The translations under genes were made by a program, and so were the position numbers. From positions 1 to 64,000 of the forward strand of contig LLEY01000216.1 of NCBI GenBank assembly GCA_001414485.1: DNA of 64,000 bases. Reading direction: 5' to 3'. The notes under the pieces are model-generated. The model worked only from the letters and a program-made list of their open reading frames with translations. It was not told the DNA's origin and did not search any database. Shown here piece by piece: positions 36,480-47,704 of the stretch (positions are counted from its first letter, which is position 1; each line of letters begins with the position of its first letter). The stretch is from Calycina herbarum (Eukaryota > Ascomycota > Leotiomycetes > Helotiales > Pezizellaceae).

Positions 36480-38725
36480 TTATTGGAGATCAAGAACCAC
36501 TCTGCCTTGCATCTTCCCATCTGCCATCTCCTTGAACACTTCTGTCAACTTGTCCATCTTCTCCACCCGGACATGAGTCTTCACTTTCCCCCTGGCCGCA
36601 AGATCAAGAACTTCCAAAGCTTCCCGTTGGTTGCCTACAGCTGAACCTCTGATAACATGTTCCATGGCGATCTAGGACATATTAGCATGTGATTTCTATA
36701 CCTATCCCATAGGCATCACTTACCATCGAACTCGGGAAAGCTTTTGCAATCGGTTGGGCGTCGCCTTCCGGTAGGCCCACACAAACCAGTGTCCCCCCAA
36801 ATCTGAGATAATCCAGTGCTTGGGCGTATGCTCTGTTTGATGAAGTACAAACCAGTACTGCGCTCGCCCCAAGTCCCCCCGTAATCTTTTTAACTTCTTC
36901 CGCGATTGTCACGTCGTCAAATTTCGTAACATCAAGAAATACCTCCGCACCACATTCTTTCACCAACGCCTCCTTACTCCCATGATCAATCCCAATGATC
37001 CTCAATGCCATCCCAAAACTTCCAATCTGCGTCGCGATGTGTCCCTAAAAACCGCTTAGTAAACTCAAGGCTTCAAGGCAGCCGAAAAAACGAACCAATC
37101 CACCACCAGCACCAGCTAAAATCCAAAAATTCGTCAGTCAACCATCATCGTAAAATCATTCGGAATTCACCGTACCAATAACAACCCATTGTCCACTCCT
37201 AGCTTCTGATTTACTCAAGGCCGAGTACCTAAAAGGGGTTACCTTAAAATTCTTGCGCGTTCTCGGCTAAATTTTATGCGGCCTGAAAAGCGACCGCGCT
37301 CGCTCATGAGGCTGTGCGATCGCTATATGATGGTGGGTAGGAGGGAACTAACGTTGTGAGACCGGCACACATCATGGGTGCTGCTTCTTCCGAGGGGAGA
37401 GAGGGGGGGATGGGGGTTACGTAGTTTGCGGGTGCGAGGGTGTATTGTTGGAATGTTCCTGGGTCTTGCGATGGCTTAGTTTTGCTCTACCTTCCATTTT
37501 CCATTTCTAATTCATTCTTTGAGGGGACTCACAGTAGTAGCCTGATATTTTCTGGCTCTGGTGGGTGGTATTATCTCGTCAGCATCTGATGCTTTTCTTC
37601 TTCTTTTCTGATAAGGGCGGGCTTACAAAACAAACGCCATCTTTCCCTTCTAGACACGGTAAACAGCCGCCACATGCGTAGGCTACCCACTTTGTGATAC
37701 CGGTTGTTAGTTCAGCTCGACTTGCTACCCAAATTCTTTCGATGGACGGACCTTGATGCCTACACGGTCTCCTACTTTTACTGGGCTGGATTCGGAACCG
37801 GGGCCGAGTTTGTGGATTATTCCTATGCCTTCGTGGCCTCCGATTTGTCCGGCTTCTGTTGGGAAGGGTACTACTGAGGGTTAGTATGTTACACGTGCAA
37901 TGATCCATTGCCGTGATTGTTGTTGTAAAACTTGTTATGGACGCCGGCTTGCAGTCTTGAGGGATTGGGGAGAGTCGTTTTCAGCTCGTTTTTTCGCTTG
38001 ATGGATGGAGTGAGTACCGGGGGGGGGGGGGGCAAAGTTGTCCCTCCTCAGCTCACCTTTCACTTGTCAGATGCTTGAGTGGGAGAGTAAATTTGCCCCT
38101 CCAGCTCAGAGAATGTTGTTGTATGATTCATTCTCTGATTTTGAGTATTCGCCACCCAGACAGGAGATGCTGAGTGACAATTTCCAATATATCTTCTTCG
38201 TCATCGGAAAGGATCACCTCTCATGCCCGCCTTTCTCTAGGCATGAGAAGTGGGCATTACTCTACGAACACCCTAATTCTCATTACTTGAGTTTAGCTGG
38301 AGTAATTACTACTATCATCCGGGAGCTCTGAAGAAACATGTTTCTTAGATCTTCCCGGATAATACTTTTCGTTATCCTAGACCGTGTGAAAGCAAGTATT
38401 GGCAGAGTATTGCCCACCCCTCCGTGTTTCGGGCATTTGACTCGCTGGACGAATCGTCTTTGTGGAGTTCAGGGTTGTGGTATATCTTACATCCTTTGAA
38501 CTTGTTTTCCATAACTCCCAAGTCTGAGTGGCAAACACCACTATGTGTCCTAGAAATCATCAGTCTTTGAAGGGGTGGATTTCTGGTTTGGAGGACTTAC
38601 AATCGTACAAGCACTTCTCCCAATCCCGGCTCGGGCGTGTCAACTTCTATCATCTTCGTAGAAAGCGTCCCGGGCTCATCGTACACCATTGCTAGATGTT
38701 TCTTCGGGATATCGAATTGAGCCAT
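36480..38725 (-). CDS. Zinc-dependent alcohol dehydrogenase, ten exons
   Basis: Second MDR alcohol dehydrogenase in the window, only distantly similar to the one at 31 kb. Exons 38725-38601, 38549-38491, 37870-37752, 37689-37627, 37557-37533, 37464-37353, 37228-37176, 37115-37096, 37044-36724 and 36671-36480 give 362 residues. Catalytic zinc motifs are GVCHSD (Cys48), GGHEG and MMCAGLT; structural zinc Cys lie in ACGGCLPCLEGKDGVC. The Rossmann motif is AGAGGGLGHIA, and the C-terminus is KMQGRVVLDL. Exon 8 is only 20 nt. Intron 2 is 620 bp and contains 14 consecutive G. The exon 3 donor is GTCCGT and the exon 6 acceptor is AAG, both weaker than average, but each junction restores the family sequence. 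Cytosolic enzyme with unknown substrate. Confidence 0.82.
38019..38032. repeat. Homopolymer of 14 G inside a long intron
   Basis: Fourteen G in the plus strand within the 620-bp second intron of the alcohol dehydrogenase. Likely variable in length and prone to sequencing error. Confidence 0.9.
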
Positions 38726-39798
38726 GGTTGCGATTTTGGGGTTGACGAATTTATTCTCAGCTCATGAGGGAGTGTCGGTATTCTATCGGCAAAGACCACG
38801 CAAAGCCAGGAAAAGAATTGAAGCTGTTGACTTTCGACTTGAGCGGCCTAGTCTCAGGGGTTATGGGGCTATCTGAGAGATCGTGCTTGCGTTGTCTCTT
38901 TGAGAGTCGGATGAAATTTTGCTCCAGCTATGTAAAGTTGTCGAGCTTTCAACAGTCAAGTTTGCCTCACGACTTAAATGACGTGGAAGAAACCCACAAA
39001 GAGGTCACATTTCATGATTGTTCCCCACTCGTGGGGAGCAGCCTTCGTTAGATGTTCGGCACTTGTTGCATTGTTGTCAAGAACATGCTTGCACATCTCG
39101 AAACATGGATACCGGTAGTGTCAAGTCATGGGCACAAATTCGGTCCCTTCCTGCTCTTTGTGAAATTATATATATCTCCTCTCTAAATTCTAGTGTTGAT
39201 ATGCAGATGTCAAATCTTTTGGGAGTACTAGTTTGGATGAAGTTTACTTTTCTAACGGTGTTCTCTGGTACTATGATCATTCTGTCGATTGTGTTTCCGC
39301 CAATTTTTGGATGGCAGTGTCACTCACTGTCACTGGAGATGGCGAGTTGACCAATCGCTGTTGGACTCGGGAGTGGTCGGCGGTGTGGGGTCGGACTGCG
39401 GGGTATTAGGTTCAATGTGGGGGATGGGTGGGTTTTTGAATCTATGCCGTCTTTACTTCACCTTTACTTGTACAAGGATGTTATTATTGAGGTTTGTATG
39501 AAGTAGATGTAGTTAAGTGCTGGGGCCTTGATTAACTTTGCACTTTCGACTTTGGTTTGTTAATTTTGCATGTTGATTCTCATCATGATCACTTGAAACT
39601 TAATGTGTGGCACCCTTCTTGAAAGCATATAATTTATCAGTGGAGTTTTGTTTTAGCGGAATGGTGGCTTCTGCTGATGGTCACGTGAAGTAAGCTCTCC
39701 ACCACTCCTCGCAATATTGTATTTGCTTCGTTCTCACCTTCTTCCAACCGCCCCAAGTTTATTGCTTTGATGAATACTTGCAACCTCAAAACACAATC
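38726..39798. other. Divergent promoter region
   Basis: 1.07 kb shared upstream of the ten-exon dehydrogenase (-) and the flavin oxidoreductase (+). The two genes could be co-regulated, but I see no clear regulatory motif. No gene is called. Confidence 0.45.
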
Positions 39799-41376
39799 AT
39801 GACTTCAAAGACAGATATCCCGATTCTCAATCTCACCCAAGATACCAAAGACAAGCGCAATTATGGCGCTCATCAAGCTAATTTATACCGAGGTATGTTG
39901 AAGCAATGCCAAAGAGAATGATAACAAGTTAATTTGTGCAAAAGATGGAACATTCTTCAATAAATTCCCCCTCGTCACCACTGATCCAAACAAATTAGAA
40001 GCCCAAGCAAAAGAAAAACTCGCCCCTACCTCATTCAACTATGTAGCCGGAGGAGCTGGAGAAAGAGCTACGATGGACGCTAACAGACTAGCATTCAGAC
40101 AATGGAAACTCATTCCCCGGATGCTTCGGGAGACGAGCATCCGTGATTTCTCAGTTGAATTGTTTGGTGAAAAATATGGTATCTCTATTCTCCCCCTCAA
40201 AGTTTGTGGAAAGTCTGCTGATTTCACCGCAGAGACCCCGATCTTGATGGCCCCAGTAGGTGTTCAATCCATCTTCCACCCCGACAAAGAAATAGGCCTC
40301 TCAGAAGTATGTGCCGAAATCGGAGTTCCATTTATCATGAGTACAGCAGCAACTTCGACCATCGAGGAAGTCGCGCAAGCTAGTGGGAATGGTCCGCGCT
40401 GGTTTCAATTATATTGGCCTCAAGATGACGAAGTCACGATCTCGCTGCTTAAACGAGCAGGAGAGAATGGGTTCAAAGTTTTGGTTGTGACTTTGGATAC
40501 TTGGGCTTTGGCGTGGAGACCGGCGGATTTGGATAATGCTTTTGTGCCTTTTATTAAAGGTACTGGAGTTCAGGTTGGGCTTTCGGATCCGGTGTTCAGG
40601 GAGAAATTTCAGAAGAAAGCGGGGCATTTGCCTGAGGAGAATGTGGTTGAGGTATGTTTTTCTTCAAACAAAGGAATATTGAGAATTGCTAAAGTGTATT
40701 GTAGGCTTCAATGGCGTGGTTAAGTGATGTGTTTTCGGGAAAGGCACATACTTGGGATAGAATCAAACTCCTGAGGGATAACTGGAAAGGTCCTATTGTG
40801 TTGAAGGGAATCCAGGTATTCCATTTCCGTTACTAAATAACACTTTGGTATATGCTGACCGAGCAAAGCACCCTGATGATGCAAAACTTGCTGTGGAGTA
40901 TGGATGCGATGGCATTATCGTATCCAATCACGGAGGTGAGTTTTTTGCCTTTAAAATAAAGAGGCAGAAGCTAATAAGGTAACCAAGGACGGCAACTCGA
41001 CGGTGCAGTCGCATCCCTAGAAATGCTTCCCGAAATCGTAGAAGCAGTAGGAGACAAAGCAACGATACTGTTCGACAGTGGGATTCGAACAGGTGTCGAT
41101 ATCATTAAAGCACTATCACTTGGTGCCAAAGCTGTTCTTGTTGGGAGACCAGCGATTTATGGTCTTGGAATTGGTGGAAAGGTATGAGAAGATGACCCAG
41201 AGTATGACGAGAGTTTAACTGAAAAATGACAGGCTGGGGCGAAAGAGGTTCTTCAAGGAATCCTGGCTGATCTGGATCAATCGATGGGTTTGGCTGGTAT
41301 TCAGAATATCGCTGATTGTAAGAGAGCTATGGTTAGGAAGGTACAGTATGGTGGGGATGTGAAGTCTTCAAATTGA
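39799..41376 (+). CDS. FMN-dependent alpha-hydroxy-acid dehydrogenase/oxidase (lactate 2-monooxygenase-like)
   Basis: Oxidises an L-2-hydroxy acid such as lactate with FMN. Seven exons, 39799-39892, 39945-40178, 40233-40651, 40705-40815, 40869-40935, 40988-41181 and 41233-41376, give 420 residues. The fold is an FMN TIM barrel with no cytochrome b5 domain, unlike flavocytochrome b2. Landmarks are FNYVAGGAGE, LMAPVGVQSIFHPDKE, WFQLYWP, the active-site His-Arg in SNHGGRQLDG, and FDSGIRTGVDIIKALSLGAKAVLVGRP. The intron at 40179-40232 is 54 bp, stop-free and in frame, but removing it restores FGEKYETPILMAP. No targeting signal is obvious. It lies 1.1 kb from a divergent alcohol dehydrogenase, which may hint at linked alcohol/hydroxy-acid metabolism. 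Confidence 0.9.
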
Positions 41377-41569
41377 AAGGATGGCGTGTGAGAGCAACTC
41401 AGACCTAATTCACATACATAAAAGATCACTTCCGCTCAGAAAACGAAACATGCAATGCACTTAGTCACCTATTCCGAGTATCAAAAGATTCCCGTGTCTA
41501 TTATATATTATGTATCATGTATCTGTCATACCCAACCCCAATCCCAATCCAAGCCCACCACCTTATCCC

Positions 41570-42138
41570 TTAGGCACTGTTGACATATTCCTTGCTCGTG
41601 GCATCCCCAACCGTAACCGTGACATTCCACTCCCCCAAAACCGGTGCGCTACTAACACCATACAAGCTCATCAAAGAACCAGCAATTGTCGCCTGTCCCT
41701 TTGCGAAACTCTCGCCCACGGACACGGTGAAGTTCAATGGCGTGATCTGCAGGATCTCGGAGTCAGTATACTTCTTTGGGGATTTTTAATGAGCAGAAGG
41801 AGCAAGAGTCTCAAGGGCTGTGATCGAAAGTTTACGAGGAATGTCTCGAAGAAGAAATTTACTCAGAGAAGCTAGGTACTTACGACGTTCGATTTATCTG
41901 GTCCGAGATATTCACTTGCGAGGACCGTTCCCATTGTTCCGGGGTATCCAGCACCTGGTGAAATACCGAATACGATGGCGACGTCATAGACAGTTTGGAT
42001 GTAGTTTTGTGTCAAGACCGAGATTGTGAAAGGGACTCCGGGAGCGACGGTTGAGGGTGCGGAGATTCCATAGATGCGGGCTTGTGAGAGGGGGATGAGA
42101 GAGAGGAGCGCAAGCTTGAGAGAGTTGGAGAATTGCAT
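41570..42138 (-). CDS. Small secreted protein, NIS1-like
   Basis: Secreted protein of about 152 residues. Exon 1 is 42138-41884. Exon 2 runs to 41570 and probably starts at 41773 or 41770, giving a 110-bp intron. A signal peptide ending near SQA-RIYG is followed by a mature part beginning RIYGISAPSTVAPG and containing QTVYDVAIVFG and EYLGPDKSNV, then a beta-rich end with NVTVTVGDATS. I recognise this as resembling the NIS1 family (necrosis-inducing secreted protein 1 of Colletotrichum), reported to be widespread in plant-associated fungi and to interfere with plant immune kinases. Whether this copy acts so is inference. The exact acceptor is uncertain; alternatives at 41758 and 41746 also keep frame. 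Confidence 0.65.
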
Positions 42139-43174
42139 TTTGGTGGTTGGTTTTTGTTTTTTTGATTGGGTGTATTTTTGAACGTTTGGGTTGTGTTGTT
42201 GAAGAACAAATTTAGAGATGGATTTGAGTATAGGAGTGAAAGCTGATGATGGTGAATGTTGAAAGCTCTTTCGACGGGAATCATACTCTTATACTCAATT
42301 ATTCCCCTGACAGTGCTGAGATGATTCAATTCCATCTCCCCACTTCGTTAATAATAATAAGCTTCGAATCATAATTGGCTCCGCTTTTTATACAAACAAA
42401 CTTTATTCACCCCACTGATCGGCAACTCGTAACTGGTTTCGTGACGTCAATTCTCCGAAAACTTGCTATTTATATTCACTACCGTTAGTTATGCAGGAAC
42501 AAATACGAGCTCATGACAGCTGGAAATACGAAGTGGCGACGAACTGAAAATCGGGGTACTGTTCCACAATTATTATTCACTGGAGAAATGAAACTTAAAG
42601 CCATGTAACGTCGCACGTGCACTCGGCTGTAAAAAGTGGGAATACCTTAGGGGGTTAAACGAGAATACAGTAAGGAGGCATTGTTAGATCGTCTGACATC
42701 GGACATGATGGTCTTGACTGGAGTGGTGGTAAGTTCTATAACTGCTGCCTGTTCGCTTACGACCTCCAGGTATCCCGAGGGATCTAACAAATTGTTGTGA
42801 GCACCCAATTCCCAAGTCAAGACAGCATTTCAGTTAATCAGTCTACAACTTTATGTCTGAGCATTTCAATCCACATCTAACAAGAGCTTAAAGTTCTCCC
42901 TATCAATGGTGTACCGTTTCCAATGAAGCTACTTCAAGCTTCAAGCTTCACAACGCTGGAAGCTGATAAAATCCGGACGATCTTTGGAGCATGCCCACAT
43001 ACTCCACATAAAAAAACAGAAAGATTATGGAAAGTTGTGTATTGCTAGATGCTAAATGAAATGCTACCGCAAATGTTCGATTCCAAGAGCCTCAATTAGA
43101 AGTCTCCCACATAATCGAATTCCTCCCCTTTCCCTTTCCCTCTCTCCCCTTCTTCCTTTCCCCATCAGATTTCC
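42139..43174. other. Intergenic region
   Basis: About 1 kb. Promoter of the NIS1-like gene, with a possible short AAGCTTCAAGCTTC direct repeat near 42932-42950. No gene is seen. Confidence 0.45.
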
Positions 43175-44127
43175 TTACAAAGGTGCTCGCACGACTTCCA
43201 AAAATCTTATTTTTGGGCAAGAATCCTTCTTTTTGAGTGGGCACCATCGATTGCGCATTAACAACCACTCAATACCAACTCTCTCCTCATACCCTCCGAT
43301 ATATCTCGCCTTCAAGTGTCCATCTCCGGGTCCCAGATTGTTCGGAGCAGGTTCGGTTGGGGCAACGAACATGGGTCGGTCACCATCTCTCATAGTCTCG
43401 GCCTTCACAACCAGGAATATCTCTTTGAGGTTTATACTTTCAGAGAGGAGGACAGATGGTTGGAATTTAGGAGAGACGGGCTTTTGATACCACTGCAGAA
43501 AAATTAGCATACGCTTTTCTCGTTGACTTACGAGCCAGGAGCAGTGAGTAAGGATGAAATCTGGTCTCAACCATTAAGAATAGGAGTCCAAAAAGGGAAG
43601 CAAAAGGGAAAGTTTCATACCAATTCAACTGGGATAGCGAGACGTTCGTCTGCAAGAAAACCGGTGTTGCTTGGCCATTGGTTCGTGTATCGCTTAAGCG
43701 TGGGGTATGTCGATTCCGGGTCAGTAATCCATAAGATATCGTGTTTTCGGTTGAAGTAAATTTTGGAACTGACATGACAATAAGATGGGATTTGTTGTTG
43801 ATTATAGAAGGGTAACACTTTTAGTGTTTCAAGGGCAAATTTTCGGATATCTTTGTTCAGGAAAGGTAGCCGGTTACGCGCAAACGAGGTATGATAGTAC
43901 TTCTGAATACCATCATAATGACCAATGCCGATGATTTCATGTTCTCCAGAGATGAGTTTGAGAATGCGTCCTTGGAGGTATTTGGGAAGTTTTGAAAACA
44001 ACGTGGAGCTTGTGAGAAGGACACCAGTGTTTCCTTTCAGAGTCTTCTTGTTCTTCAAAGTTACCTTCCAAAACGAAGCGTCGTCTTTGGGTGAGGGGAG
44101 GCGGAGGATTCGTCGTGCAGGTGCCAT
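43175..44127 (-). CDS. EXR-type hypothetical protein, exon structure uncertain
   Basis: The first exon is clear: 44127-43621, 169 residues beginning MAPARRILRLPSPKD, ending at donor GTATGA. Further coding sequence on the same strand at about 43499-43175 (QWYQKPVSPKFQPSVLLSE and onwards) looks real. A perfect small intron at 43542-43499 (GTAAGT, GCTAAT, CTGCAG) precedes it, but I could not find a joining exon that keeps one frame from exon 1 to that block. A simpler model reads exon 1 plus one exon ending at 43467. The style resembles fungal EXR-like proteins (SKLPKYLQGRILKLI). Either an unusual splice, a sequence error or a decayed 3' half is possible. Function unknown. Confidence 0.5.
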
Positions 44128-44898
44128 TTTTTTCTTAGATTGTGAAGAACTTTGTTGCTGTGATTTTTTGTAGAAAGAAATCAAATGTTCAAGTTGTGAT
44201 CTGGGACAGCTTTAAGTATTAGAAGTATGCCAGGCCCAGGCTTAGTGCATGATAACCTACACTATGGCATAGCCTACCTCACGGCAACTAAGTATGGTTG
44301 GTGAGCTGGGCTAATATCTTATGTGTTCCTTTCATTATCGTATTCACTGAATAAATGAGTTCGCACTCTGCTTCCATGTCTCTTCAGCAGTACACCAAAG
44401 TGTCAAAGACGACTTCACTCTTCATTAGGATGAGACAGAAAATTGTAGCCCTCCATAGTTGATAACAATCATCTTGGTGAGATGATAATGTAGACCTACC
44501 AACGAAGAGCTTATTGCTTTCATCTTTGATGATTTTGATGACTCGCTAAGGCTTAGCGAGTCGACCAAAATATGACAGTTTTTCCCTCGAAGTTCAACAC
44601 CTTGAAACAAGGGCAATTTATGGAAGCAAGCACCCAAAGCAAAGATTGCTTACTTGAAGGAAAAAGCATTGAGCCGAAGAGTCGCCAGTAAAGGGGTCTG
44701 TCTATCGACGGACCAATGATATTCGACCGAGTGACTGCAGCCCGCCGTGGGCAGCGTGCCGCTTTTTGGACAACTCATTTGCCAAGCGACGTATGTTCGC
44801 CTCACTCGCCCTCCTCACCTCCCTCCTCGCCCACTTCAACACCTCGTTCAATACCGAGAAATCTAACAACCAAGCCCAGACAAACACGAGTCTCAGTC
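44128..44898. other. Divergent promoter region
   Basis: 771 bp between the EXR-type gene (-) and the RBR ligase (+). The last 180 bp are open in frame with the ligase and could extend it upstream from 44716, but that extension is Ser/Pro/Arg-rich and unlike the family, so I treat it as leader. Confidence 0.45.
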
Positions 44899-46309
44899 AT
44901 GGCCGACGTCGACCCCCTCCTCCAATTCGAGGACGAGAGCCTTGCTCTGCAACTTCAACTGAACGAGATTGAAATCCAACGAGAGCTGCAAACGGGCAAA
45001 TGGACCGAGAATACTTCTCCGGATTTTGCGTTGGCATTCGATGACTTTGAGGCCGAGCTGAAGAAGTCTATCCTTCTGGTCGAGGATCTGAAGATAGCTC
45101 ATAGCATCGCCAAAGCGGTCGAATCTGATGCAGTGGCCATTGAAGAATCCATTGAAGAATGGAGGACTAAGGTGACCCAGTTTGTCCAGGATCGCGACTT
45201 TGCCCGAAGCTTGAACGAAGATGGAAACATGCCCTCCCAGGATGTCGCCAATTTGCCACAAGTTCCCTGCCCTACAGAGGAGTCAGTTGACTGGGACTAT
45301 GTCGAGCGAGCTACAAAAGCTGCGACCTTGAGCATCGCGTCTAGTACCACCGTTGCAGGCCCTTCCTCTCATTACGCTCTTCGCCAGCGAACAGTCCTTG
45401 AGCACTTTCCCCAGCTCAAAGTCGAATGCAGTGTCTGCGGGGACTCTGTTCATCCACATACAACTGTACGATTGGCATGCAACGATGTCTATTGCAAGAC
45501 GTGCCTCATATCCTTCTTCCTGCGTGTCACCAAAGACGAAACCCTTTTTCCGCCAAAATGTCATGGCAAACCGATCGATTTTTCAACCGTCGAGGCGTAC
45601 TTGTCAGCTGAAGAGCTGGCAACCTATCGAAATGCTGAGCTAGAGTATACCAGCACCGACAGAGCCTACTGCGCCGAACCAAGGTGTGCAAAGTTCATTC
45701 CCCCGGAGAATCGACACCCGGATTATGCTTCCTGTGCGAACTGTGGTGCTGGAACTTGCTTGCACTGTAAAGCACTGGCACACGATGGGATATGCCCAGA
45801 AGACGAATCAAGGAAGAGCCTCGTTCAATTTGCCGATGAACAAGGTTGGAAGTCCTGTTTTGGATGCGGGGAAATGGTGTTTCGGTATGAGGGATGTGAC
45901 CACATGACGTGAGCGTTACCCATCTCTAACTTTGGTGCAAATAAAAGCTGATATGACTTGCAGTTGTAGGTGCAAAGCCGAATTCTGCTACAGATGCGGT
46001 GCAAAGTGGAAGGAATGTCAATGTGGCGACTGGGTGCTGGAATTACTCGATCGAAGAGCTCAGCAAGTTGTTGACAGAGAGGCTCCAAGGCCTTTGGCCC
46101 CTGCTGTTCGTCAACAGCGCGTGGTAGATATGGCACGGGAACTGGAAACAAACCATGAGTGCGATCATAGTGGCAGGTTCAGAAAAATTGAAGGGTCTGG
46201 CCACTGGATGGCATGCGAGATTTGTGGCACGAGACATCGCAAGTACATATTGTCTTGCAGACGTTGCCATATGCTAGCCTGTGAAGACTGTCGGCGCCAC
46301 AGAATTTAG
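44899..46309 (+). CDS. RBR-type E3 ubiquitin ligase
   Basis: RING-in-between-RING ligase that carries ubiquitin on a RING2 cysteine before transfer. Exons 44899-45908 and 45964-46309 (55-bp intron) give 451 residues. A helical N-terminus (about 1-160) precedes RING1 (CSVCGD...CNDVYCKTC...PPKC, about 177-225), an IBR with CANCGAGTCLHCK, and RING2 with CFGCGEMVFRYEGCDHMTCRCKAEFCYRCG. By analogy with HHARI the catalytic Cys is the one in HMTC, whose preceding Thr codon is split by the intron. The C-terminal 90 residues add another Cys-rich patch (CEICGTRHRKYILSCRRCHMLACEDC). The start ATG has a good context (GTCATGGCC). Single genes of this type are abundant in Leotiomycetes; substrates are unknown. 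Confidence 0.9.
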
Positions 46310-47015
46310 CGAGACCACATCGCTGGTGCTGCTGTCTAGCCTGAGTGTTGTTCCTATTCATCTGTAAATCTACGATGGAAAATATAAATATGTTGAGATC
46401 TACGCTAGAAAATGAAAACACTTTGCCTCTCTTGCTCTCTTGCTCTCTTGCTCTCTTGCTCTCTTGCTCTCCTGTACCCCCCCTTCACTCTTAATATCAT
46501 ATGAGATACTAAAAATCGACAAGCGGACTTCTTGGAGCCGAAACTCCTATACCTCGAAAGCTCTACTTCGTCGCGGGGAGAATTATCAACCGCACATTAG
46601 CGCCAAATAAAAGTATCACCAGCCTCTCTCGGAGAACATTGGTTTGCATGAACTGCTTAAGTTCTCCGTCCCGTTATTTGTACCCAAGAAAACCTAGAAA
46701 TTTGAAAACAAACCCCAATTACTACCTCTCGCACCAGCTTCTTAGTACATTTTAAGAGCCAATAATGTAGAACGAGTAACATAAAAAGGATTTTGCAATT
46801 TTTCCTCACTCCTGGTTGTTTCCGAGACTATGGAGAGTTGGCATACAAAAAGTGTGGTTCAGCTCTCAACTTTCATTTCATCTGCCTCCCCCTATTCGGT
46901 CAGATGGCCTCGAGGATTCGAAATTGCATTGCAAATTGTCTCATATATTCCCTAAAATAATCGTCGAGTCCAGAAATAACTTCATATGCTAAAATATACG
47001 TACATATACCCATTT
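46310..47015. other. Convergent spacer with microsatellite
   Basis: 706 bp of 3' flanks. It includes the CTTGCTCT repeat described separately. No gene is seen. Confidence 0.5.
46430..46471. repeat. 8-bp microsatellite (CTTGCTCT) x5
   Basis: Five near-perfect tandem copies of CTTGCTCT, followed by TCCTG and a short C run. It lies about 120 bp 3' of the RBR ligase stop. Confidence 0.9.
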
Positions 47016-47704
47016 CTAAACCCCCATAACCCTCGCCACCCTATAAGTCCCCGCAGAAATACAAGCAGCCTCAACCTCATACGTCCTCACCTCCGTAATC
47101 ACACCACCCTGTCCAAGACCATTCTTCGTGCAATACTGATGTATAGCAGAAGCACATGGAGGGTCCTGCGCCAGAGAAGGCAAAGTACACAGCGGTTGCA
47201 GTGCCCTCAGAACCGAAATATCAAGGACCCCGTACCAAGAATAAGGCACACAAGCAAGTCCCACAACCCCATTTCCAACTTCCTGTACCATTCCAGCACC
47301 AGCTTTATCAATCTTAATGCAGAACCGATGAGCAGAAGAATAGCAGCCGACGGATTGATTGGCGCCATCGCAATTCGGAAGATCGCCTGCTCGGAGTCTC
47401 TGTATTAGTTTGATCAAAATTGAAGTGAGGTGGGGATCATACCGTAAGCAATAATCCCATACTACGAGGTTTGCGCACAGAGAAAACCTAGCTCGTTCAC
47501 ACCAACTTCTTGAGGGTATCCTGCCCCGCCGTAATTATTGTCGATGCAATAACGATGAAATGCTGCCATGCAATCAGGTGAGTGAGATAGAGAGACTGAG
47601 TTGCATCCTGGATGATATTGATTCAATGGGGCGGGGAGTTGGGCATGTGCTTTTTGGGTAAGCAAGAGGAAAATAGTGACGAGCATGTTTGGGTAGAAGA
47701 TCAT
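47016..47704 (-). pseudogene. Secreted Cys-rich protein with three repeats, in-frame TAG
   Basis: A signal peptide (MIFYPNMLVTIFLLLTQKAHA) is followed by three related Cys modules of about 45-50 residues. Each has a first Cys, a second Cys, then RYC, RFC or QYC, a Gly-rich turn, an EV-containing strand and a final Cys (for example FHRYC...PQEVGVNELGFLC and AHRFC...VQEVGNGVVGLAC). Aligning module 1 with module 2, the segment after the last Cys reads YSWYG in one and TS-stop-YG in the other. The TGG codon is replaced by TAG at 47464-47462. If the stop is ignored, a 53-bp intron (47442-47390) continues the frame to the end at 47016. Alternatively a weak GTAGTA donor at 47465 removes the stop and shortens the linker. 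Possible effector-like or surface protein; function unknown. Confidence 0.55.

Noticed and set aside
44716..44898. Upstream extension of the RBR ligase
   Set aside because: Open in frame but Ser/Pro/Arg-rich and not family-like; the ATG at 44899 has a better context.
46430..46471. CRISPR-like array
   Set aside because: It is an 8-bp microsatellite without spacers in a fungal genome.
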